From Streptomyces sp. NBC_00425 (GTDB lineage Bacteria > Actinomycetota > Actinomycetes > Streptomycetales > Streptomycetaceae): a stretch of 64,000 nt of DNA. Position 1 is the stretch's first letter; every line of letters begins with the position of its first letter. The notes under the pieces are model-generated. The model ran no database searches. It worked only from the letters and a program-made list of their open reading frames with translations, and was not told where the DNA came from. This document shows positions 58,561 through 64,000 of the stretch, piece by piece. Made by a program: the position numbers and the translations under genes. The stretch spans positions 868,001 through 932,000 of the forward strand of contig NZ_CP107928.1 in the NCBI RefSeq assembly GCF_036030735.1. The letters run 5' to 3'.

Positions 58561-59148
58561 ATGGCCGGCATGAACCCGTTGCCCACACTGTCCGCCACGG
58601 AGATCGGCACGGACCGCCTCAGGCTGCGCACAGCGCATGACGCCGACATCGACGGCCTCATCGAGCTGCAGACCGATCCGCAGGTCCGTGCCCACCTCGG
58701 CGGTCCGCGGCCCCGGAGCGCCGTCGAGCAGTACTTCCACGAGAACGGGACCGGCGCCGTCGCCGCCAGGCCCGGCACCTACGTCGTCGCCGACAGGGAG
58801 TCCGACCGCTGCGTCGGGACGCTCGTGCTCGACCGCCGCTCCCCCGACCTTCCCGGGCACGTCACCGAGGAAGGCGCGGAGCTGGAGCTGAGCTACCTGC
58901 TCCGGCGCGGCAGTTGGGGCGCGGGACTGGCTTTCGAGGCGGCCACGGCGGCGTTGCGGGCCGCGGCCGGCGAACTGCCCGACCAGCCGGTCCTGATCGT
59001 GACGCAGACCGCCAACGCGCGTTCCCTGCGGCTCGCCGCCCGTCTCGGATTCCAGCGCGTGGGCACCTTCGAGGCGTACGACGTGGAGCAGACCCTCGCC
59101 GTCGTTCGCCTCGGTGCGTTCAGGACGCCGACGCCGGCTCGGGAGTGA
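58561..59148 (+). CDS. GNAT-family N-acetyltransferase (RimJ/L-type)
   Basis: A 195-residue acetyltransferase: TDRLRLRTAHDADIDGLIELQTDPQVRAHLGG, ELSYLLRRGSWGAGLAFEAATAAL (acetyl-CoA loop with GAG rather than the usual GxGxG/A), and TQTANARSLRLAARLGFQRVGTFEAYD. Probably co-transcribed with the double-GNAT gene. Substrate unknown. Confidence 0.88.
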   Translation: MAGMNPLPTLSATEIGTDRLRLRTAHDADIDGLIELQTDPQVRAHLGGPRPRSAVEQYFHENGTGAVAARPGTYVVADRESDRCVGTLVLDRRSPDLPGHVTEEGAELELSYLLRRGSWGAGLAFEAATAALRAAAGELPDQPVLIVTQTANARSLRLAARLGFQRVGTFEAYDVEQTLAVVRLGAFRTPTPARE

Positions 59149-59318
59149 GGCTGCGCGAAGAACCCGGGGCGTGCTCCATCCCGACGGGGCACGGGGGGCC
59201 GCCCCTTCCACGAGTGGCCCTCCGGTACGCGGGCACCGGGGCGATCCGGCACTTTGGGCCCGGAGCCGCAGGTCCCGCGGAGGGCGCCGCCGCCGGACCG
59301 ACGCCGCCGCCGGGGCCG

Positions 59319-60596
59319 TTACGTCTGCTCCACCTCGCGACGGTCGTGCGTCGTCCTCGGCGGATCGACGGGAGTCACGCGGTTGACGCGGTGAACGGCC
59401 GGGACACAGAGGTTGAGCACGGTCGCGGCGGCGATCATCGCGGCGCATGCCAGCAGCACCGTCCGACCGTCCCAGGAGTGGGCCGCGAGGGCGGTGACGA
59501 GGTAGCCGGCGGGGATGGCCAGGCGCTCCCCGATCCCGTTGAACGCGATCATCCGGCCCTGTTCCGCCTGAGGCACATGCTGCTGGAAGGCGGTGGTCCA
59601 CGCGACGACGGCGACGTCGAGTCCGACCCCGGCCAGCAGGGCAGCCACCAGCACGAGCGGCAACGGCAGCCCCCGGGCCATGGCCGCCAAGGGGAGCACG
59701 AGGGCACCGCCGGCGGCGATCGCGACCATGAGCAGTCGGTACGGCTTCCAGCGCAGGCATACGACCGTTCCCGCCAGCAGTCCGGAGGCGAAGGCCGCCT
59801 GGACCAGGCCCCAGTCGCGGGCACCTGCGTACTGCGACGCGGCGACGAGTGGACCGAGAAGCTGGAAACCGGCCAGCCACGCCGCGACGAGGACGGTGCC
59901 GGCGGCCGTGTAGGTCCACAACCAGGTACGCGACCAGAAACTCGTCCAGCCGGCCCGCAGATCCGCCATCACGCCGCCGGATGCGGTGAGCGGAGCCTCC
60001 AGGCGCAGGCCGAGGAGCAGGACGGCCGCAGCGGCGAACGAGAACGCGTCCCAGGCCAGGGCCCATGCCGCGCCGCTCGCGGCGACGACGAACCCGCCGA
60101 CGACCGGAGCCAGCACCTTGACCGCGTTGGTCGGCAGTCTGAGCAACGCGTTGGCCTGTTGCAGATGTTCGGCGGGAACGATCTGCGCGACGGCGCCCTG
60201 CGCGGCTGGCCCGGTGAACGACGCCGCGGTGCCCGACACGAAGCCGCACGCCGCGATGGAAGCCGTCGTCGCGTGTCCCGTGGCGACCGAGACGGCCAGC
60301 GCTCCCTGGGCGCCGGCGGCCAGCAGATTGCCGAGGAACAGCAGCCGGCTCCGGGACACGCGGTCCGCGAAGACGCCCCCGGCCAGCAGGAACACGATCA
60401 TGGGGACGGTGTTCGTGGCGAGCACGAGGCCGAGGGAACCCGCTCCCCCGCCCTGCTCGATGACGGAGTAGGCCAGTGCCAGGGGCGCCATCGCGGAGCC
60501 CGTCACCGAGATGAGGTGGGCCGCAAGGAACCGCCGGAACGGCGCGATCCCCCACGGCGTGCCGACGGTCGTCGGCGACTTCTCGGCGGACTCCAT
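59319..60596 (-). CDS. MFS transporter, MFS_3-like
   Basis: A 425-residue membrane protein with about 12 hydrophobic segments; motif A-like GGVFADRVSRSRLL and the repeated central loop QGAVAQIVPAEHLQQANALL place it with MFS_3/enterobactin-exporter-like proteins, the same broad group as the exporter in the NRPS cluster. The ATG has GGGGAG upstream. It stands alone; substrate unknown. Confidence 0.88.
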   Translation of the reverse strand: MESAEKSPTTVGTPWGIAPFRRFLAAHLISVTGSAMAPLALAYSVIEQGGGAGSLGLVLATNTVPMIVFLLAGGVFADRVSRSRLLFLGNLLAAGAQGALAVSVATGHATTASIAACGFVSGTAASFTGPAAQGAVAQIVPAEHLQQANALLRLPTNAVKVLAPVVGGFVVAASGAAWALAWDAFSFAAAAVLLLGLRLEAPLTASGGVMADLRAGWTSFWSRTWLWTYTAAGTVLVAAWLAGFQLLGPLVAASQYAGARDWGLVQAAFASGLLAGTVVCLRWKPYRLLMVAIAAGGALVLPLAAMARGLPLPLVLVAALLAGVGLDVAVVAWTTAFQQHVPQAEQGRMIAFNGIGERLAIPAGYLVTALAAHSWDGRTVLLACAAMIAAATVLNLCVPAVHRVNRVTPVDPPRTTHDRREVEQT

Positions 60597-60739
60597 GATC
60601 TCCCCTGCATCAGGCGCAGCGAGCACCCTAGTCCCGTCCGTGCGCCACGGCGAAGTCCCGCCGGGGATTGGCCGACGAGCGTCCGCCAGAGGGCAGTTGG
60701 GGCCCCTGCTACGGAGAGGCCCGCTGCTACGGTGGGGCG

Positions 60740-61174
60740 ATGGCATCGGTCAAGGAGTTCCAGGTCACCTTCGACTGCGCGGATCCCGAGCGCGTCGCCC
60801 GCTTCTGGTGCGAGGTCCTGGGGTACGTCCTGCCCCCGCCGCCGAAGGAGTTCGGCACGTGGGACGACTTCAACCGCTCACTGCCGCCCGAGGACCGGGG
60901 CGCGTGGTCCGTGTGCAAGGACCCCTCGGGTGTGGGACCGCGGCTGTACTTCCAGCGTGTTCCCGAAGGCAAGGTCGTGAAGAACCGGGTGCATCTCGAC
61001 GTGCGCGTCGGCACCGGACTCGTGGGTGAGGAGCGCGTGGCCAGGCTGGAGGCCGAATGCGCACGACTGGTCGCGCTCGGCGGGGTACGCGTACGACTCC
61101 TGCCCGCCGACGAGGACAACGAGTCATGCCTCCACATGCAGGACGTCGAGGGCAACGAGTTCTGTCTCGACTGA
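60740..61174 (+). CDS. VOC-family (glyoxalase-like) protein
   Basis: A 144-residue glyoxalase-like protein: VKEFQVTFDCADPERVARFWCEVLGYVLPPPP, RLYFQRVPEGKVVKNRVHLDVRVG, MQDVEGNEFCLD. The metal-ligand positions of the VOC fold (HLD, late Glu) are present. Such proteins act as lyases, dioxygenases or drug-binding proteins; none can be chosen here. Confidence 0.88.
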   Translation: MASVKEFQVTFDCADPERVARFWCEVLGYVLPPPPKEFGTWDDFNRSLPPEDRGAWSVCKDPSGVGPRLYFQRVPEGKVVKNRVHLDVRVGTGLVGEERVARLEAECARLVALGGVRVRLLPADEDNESCLHMQDVEGNEFCLD

Positions 61175-61274
61175 GCGTCTGAGCGTCCTGCGGGACGGCG
61201 GAGCGCGGAGCTGTGGACGACATCGTGCCGAGGAAGCCACCCTGCGCCCGGCTCGTGATCGGGGCGCCAGGGCG

Positions 61275-61910
61275 TCAGCCCTCGAAGCCCTCGGCGCGCA
61301 GGATCTCGTCGATACGGGCGCGGTGGGCCCCCTCCCATGTGTCGAGGGTCTCGTCGGCCTCCTTGGCGAGCTTGGCCGTGGCCGCGGTCAGCGCGTCCTG
61401 CGTGCGGGCGGAGGGGACGATCACGATGCCTTCCTCGTCGGCGACGACGATGTCACCGGGGTGCACCACGACTCCCCCGCAGCGCACCGGGGCGTTGAGC
61501 GGCTCGACCGCCTTCTTGCTTCCGGGGAAGGGGATCACCCCGCGGGCGAACACGGGGAAGCCCATCTCCCTGACCTCGGTCAGATCGCGGATGAGCCCGT
61601 CGGCGACGAAGGCCGCCACGCCCCGGCGCTGCGCGACGGCGCACACGTTGCCGCCGGCCAGCGCGTAGTCGAGGTCGCCCGACTCGACGACGATGACGGC
61701 GCCCTGGTGCGCACGGTGGATGGCCGCGTGGAGCATGAGGTTGTCGCCGGGAGGGCAACGCACGGTGAACGCCGGCCCGGCCACGCGGGGCACCGGCGAC
61801 CACAGCGGGCGGATGCCCATGCCCATGACCTGCGCCCGGCCGAGGACGTCCGCAAGGGTCGTGGTCGGTATCTCCGCGAACGCGGCGGCCGCTTCGGTCG
61901 TGCCTGCCAT
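61275..61910 (-). CDS. RraA/HMG-aldolase-family protein
   Basis: A 211-residue member of the RraA / 4-hydroxy-4-methyl-2-oxoglutarate aldolase superfamily. It shows TTTLADVLGR, GPAFTVRCPPGDNLMLHAAI, GAVIVVESGD, GGNVCAVAQRRGVAAFVADGLIRDL (the G-x-x-x...R-D substrate site) and GDIVVADEEGIVIVP. Members cleave or decarboxylate keto acids with a divalent metal or inhibit RNase E. GGGGGAG lies before the ATG. Lone gene. Confidence 0.88.
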   Translation of the reverse strand: MAGTTEAAAAFAEIPTTTLADVLGRAQVMGMGIRPLWSPVPRVAGPAFTVRCPPGDNLMLHAAIHRAHQGAVIVVESGDLDYALAGGNVCAVAQRRGVAAFVADGLIRDLTEVREMGFPVFARGVIPFPGSKKAVEPLNAPVRCGGVVVHPGDIVVADEEGIVIVPSARTQDALTAATAKLAKEADETLDTWEGAHRARIDEILRAEGFEG

Positions 61911-62097
61911 CTGTCTCCCCCTCGTGATGGACCGGCCCGCGCTGTCCCGGGCCTGTTCGTTTCTACACGAGGGGTGCCCCGTCCGCGCGGACGGGGGACC
62001 CGGGAGATCTCTCTTCAGGCCTGTGCCGAGGCTTCGGTCGCCGAGCGGCCGTCACGGTGGGTGCGTCGCCGCCCCGGACCCCGGTGCGGTGGACCGG

Positions 62098-62394
62098 CTA
62101 CCGGGTGACGACGTTGAACACCGGGTAGGTCCGCGGACGCACGTCCGGGAGACCGAGTTCCTGCAGGATCGGGAGGAGCGTCTTGCCGAACTCGCGGAAC
62201 GCCTCCTCCGACTCCCAGACGTCGACGACGAGCCAGCCGCCGTCCATGGGCGCGGACGTGTGCGAGATGAGACCGGCCACGGGCCAGTCGGCGGGGCTCT
62301 TCACCGGACCGGGGCGACCTGCCACCTTGTCCGCGCTCTGCTCGTACTGGGCCTGGGTCATCCCCGGCATTTCGAGAATCACGACGATGGCCAT
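62098..62394 (-). CDS. small dimeric alpha-beta barrel (ABM-like) protein
   Basis: A 98-residue protein: MAIVVILEMPGMTQAQYEQS, GLISHTSAPMDGGWLVVDVWESEEAFREFGKTLLPIL. This is the usual small ABM-like barrel of unknown role, widespread in streptomycetes. GGGAAG precedes the ATG; longer upstream readings lack family character. Confidence 0.82.
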   Translation of the reverse strand: MAIVVILEMPGMTQAQYEQSADKVAGRPGPVKSPADWPVAGLISHTSAPMDGGWLVVDVWESEEAFREFGKTLLPILQELGLPDVRPRTYPVFNVVTR

Positions 62395-62787
62395 GCTGAC
62401 TTCCCTTGCGATGAGGTGACGAGGTGCGGAGTCCTCTGCCCAGTTGACCAGCCGGTCGGACCGCCCGCCCGTGGGCTGGGCCGGACAGGCTACGAGGAGC
62501 GGCCGGCGCAGGCGGGGGACGGCCGGTCCGCGACGGCCGGTCCGCACGAGACGTCCGGTCCGCCAGGCACAGGGTCCCTCACCCGACGCCCGTCGGCCGG
62601 CCTCGGCGAAGAGCCGAGTCCCCGGTCATTTCGACGGTGCCGATCCCGTTCGCGTCGCGGAGAAACCGGGTACTCGGAGCCGGCACCCCCCTCCTCCCCT
62701 CGGTCACCCGTCGGAAGCCCCGTTCGTCACCGTCAGAAGCCCCGCCGCCCATGGCGTGGCAGCCAACCGCTCCCCAAGGGGGAAGCC
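62395..62787. other. divergent intergenic region with a short direct repeat
   Basis: A 393-base stretch without a convincing gene. Two near-identical units, one of 20 bases at 62703-62722 and one of 19 at 62726-62744, share GTCACC and GAAGCCCCG, 44 bases before the small membrane protein gene. No clear promoter was seen. Confidence 0.4.
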
Positions 62788-62943
62788 ATGATCATCCTGG
62801 GTGTCATTCTGCTCGTCATCGGCCTCGTCGCCGGCATCGCGTTCCTGTGGACCATCGGAGTCATCCTGGTCGCCGTGGGAGCGGTGCTGTGGGTTCTCGG
62901 CGCGATGGGACACGCCGTCGCCGGACGGCGTCATTACTGGTGA
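62788..62943 (+). CDS. DUF6131-type small membrane protein
   Basis: A 51-residue peptide with two hydrophobic segments (IILGVILLVIGLVAGIAFLW and GVILVAVGAVLWVLGAMG) and the ending RRHYW, typical of a small actinobacterial membrane-protein family (DUF6131, named from memory). A GGGGGAAGCC ribosome site precedes the ATG. Function unknown. Confidence 0.85.
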   Translation: MIILGVILLVIGLVAGIAFLWTIGVILVAVGAVLWVLGAMGHAVAGRRHYW

Positions 62944-63018
62944 CCGGGGACCTCGGGGACCCGCCGTGTCACGTCGCTCCCTCGGTCCACCGCACACGAG
63001 GAGAGGCCTGCTGCGGCA

Positions 63019-64000
63019 TCACCGCGGGCCGGGTCTCTCCTCCGCCGGTCCTGGCCGGTCGCCGTGCCAGTCCAGTATCAGCACCGTGGCGTCGTCCCTG
63101 AGTTTTCCGTGGCACGCCTCGAGCACCGCGGAGGTCAGGCTCCGGACGGCCTCCCGTGGGTGCAGCTCGCGGGTCTCGTGAACGATCGCGGCCAGGTCGG
63201 CCGCCGCGGCGCCGCGCTCCTGCATACCGTCGGTGAGCAGGACCAGGCGGTCTCCGGGACGCAGGTGCAGCTCCTGTACGCGGTACGAGGTGGGCGCCAC
63301 CACCCCGAACGGCAGGTTGACGTCGAGTCTGACCTCCTCGACGATTCCGTCGCGCAGCCGCAGCGGCCGGGGATGGCCGGCGTTGACCAGCTCGCACACA
63401 CCGGTGTCCAGTGCGACGCAGAGCAGCTGTCCGGTGGCCAGACCGCGGCTGTGGGTCAGCAGGGCCTGGTGCGCGTGGTTGGCCTGTTTCAGCGCGTCGC
63501 AGCCGCTGCGGCGGGCCCGTCGCAGCGCACCGACCAGCAACGTGGCCAGCAGAGCCGAGTTCGTGTCGTGGCCCATGGCGTCCGTGATGGACAGGTGCAG
63601 GGTGTCGCGGTCGAGGGTGTAGTCGTAGGTGTCGCCACCGATGTCGTCGGCCGGGACGAGCCCGGCGGCGAGAGTGAACTGGGCCGCCTCGCAGCAGGCG
63701 GCGGACGGAAGCAGCTGGTGCTGGATCTCCGCGGCCAGGCTCGTCTCGGTGGTGCGCCGGCCCAGGTGGTAGAGATCCGTGAAGCGGCGGTCCGTGACGA
63801 TGATGTAGGCCAGCGCGTGTGCCGCGTCGCGGACCTGCTGCAGCACGGTGTCGTCGACGGTCTGCAAGGTCACCTCCAGGACGCCGATGCAGTCGCCGCG
63901 GTTGGTGACGGGCGTGATCACACGTCGTCCGTCCTGCCCGTCGGGTTCCACATGCTGGCGTTGGCTGCGCAGAACACTGTCGTACACGCTGCCCTGCAGG
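63019..64000 (-). CDS. SpoIIE-type PP2C phosphatase (5' end outside window)
   Basis: The C-terminal 327 codons of a protein that continues past base 64000. The visible N-terminal part (PVTNRGDCIGVLEVTL) looks like the end of a GAF-type sensor domain. A helix with AAEIQHQLLPSAACCEAAQF leads into a PP2C/SpoIIE domain with DIGGDTYDY, DAMGHDTNSALLATL, NAGHPRPLRLRDG, DRLVLLTDGMQERG and DDATVLIL, which hold the metal-binding aspartates. Such proteins dephosphorylate anti-anti-sigma factors in stress signalling. A GTG at 63987 is unlikely to be the start because the frame stays open upstream. Confidence 0.92.
   Translation of the reverse strand, partial: LQGSVYDSVLRSQRQHVEPDGQDGRRVITPVTNRGDCIGVLEVTLQTVDDTVLQQVRDAAHALAYIIVTDRRFTDLYHLGRRTTETSLAAEIQHQLLPSAACCEAAQFTLAAGLVPADDIGGDTYDYTLDRDTLHLSITDAMGHDTNSALLATLLVGALRRARRSGCDALKQANHAHQALLTHSRGLATGQLLCVALDTGVCELVNAGHPRPLRLRDGIVEEVRLDVNLPFGVVAPTSYRVQELHLRPGDRLVLLTDGMQERGAAAADLAAIVHETRELHPREAVRSLTSAVLEACHGKLRDDATVLILDWHGDRPGPAEERPGPR

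Overview
The window looks like chromosomal DNA from a Streptomyces or close relative. It is very GC-rich, uses GTG starts often, has many overlapping stop/start junctions, and carries actinobacterial families: a WhiB-like regulator, an MbtH-like protein, DUF6325, SHOCT and DUF6131 small proteins, GH15 and RNase J. No rRNA, tRNA, CRISPR array, insertion sequence or phage gene was recognised. All assignments come from reading translated sequence and motifs; no database search was run.

Positions 1-21.0 kb hold the right-hand part of an NRPS-PKS gene cluster, all on the minus strand and tightly packed. In transcription order it encodes: MbtH-like protein, EntS-like MFS exporter, a two-module NRPS (half C-A-T-C-A-T), a hybrid KS-AT-ACP-Cy-A-PCP-C protein, a DUF6817-like protein, a C*-A-T NRPS, a TauD/SyrP-type Fe(II)/2-oxoglutarate oxygenase and a PaaK-like adenylating enzyme cut by the window edge. 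The A domain of the hybrid has a near-perfect cysteine code next to a heterocyclization domain, so a thiazoline is expected after one malonate extension. The A domain of the last NRPS has a near-perfect aspartate code. Its own C domain has lost the HHxxxDG active site, while the protein before it ends in an intact C domain and the oxygenase gene follows directly. This fits a beta-hydroxy-aspartate module with an interface-like pseudo-C domain. No thioesterase is in the window; the cluster continues to the left.

Positions 21.0-24.3 kb look like the control region. A 49-codon gene for an exported-type small peptide lies between the cluster and an XRE-HTH/TPR regulator. TTGNCAA elements sit in front of both the peptide and the regulator gene, and a 16-bp perfect stem-loop lies in the regulator leader. 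This is a candidate peptide-pheromone (RRNPP-like) circuit for the cluster. A degenerate stand-alone adenylation-domain protein follows the regulator.

Positions 24.3-40.1 kb are mostly core and resistance-type genes: an NfeD/stomatin pair, RNase J, a spermidine-synthase-like protein, a MarR regulator with an EmrB-type exporter, an SRPBCC/MarR pair behind a doubled palindrome, a large HEAT-repeat-like protein, a blasticidin-S-deaminase-type enzyme, a MerR/GNAT pair and a WhiB-like protein.

Positions 40.1-64.0 kb encode secreted proteins (pectate lyase; a delta-60/DUF11/RTX protein), glycerol uptake (glpF-glpK), small stress-type proteins, cytochrome bd oxidase (cydAB), a GH15 enzyme, and a rifampin phosphotransferase preceded by a rifamycin-associated element. 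Several acetyltransferases, an MFS exporter and small-molecule enzymes follow, and a SpoIIE-type phosphatase runs off the right edge.
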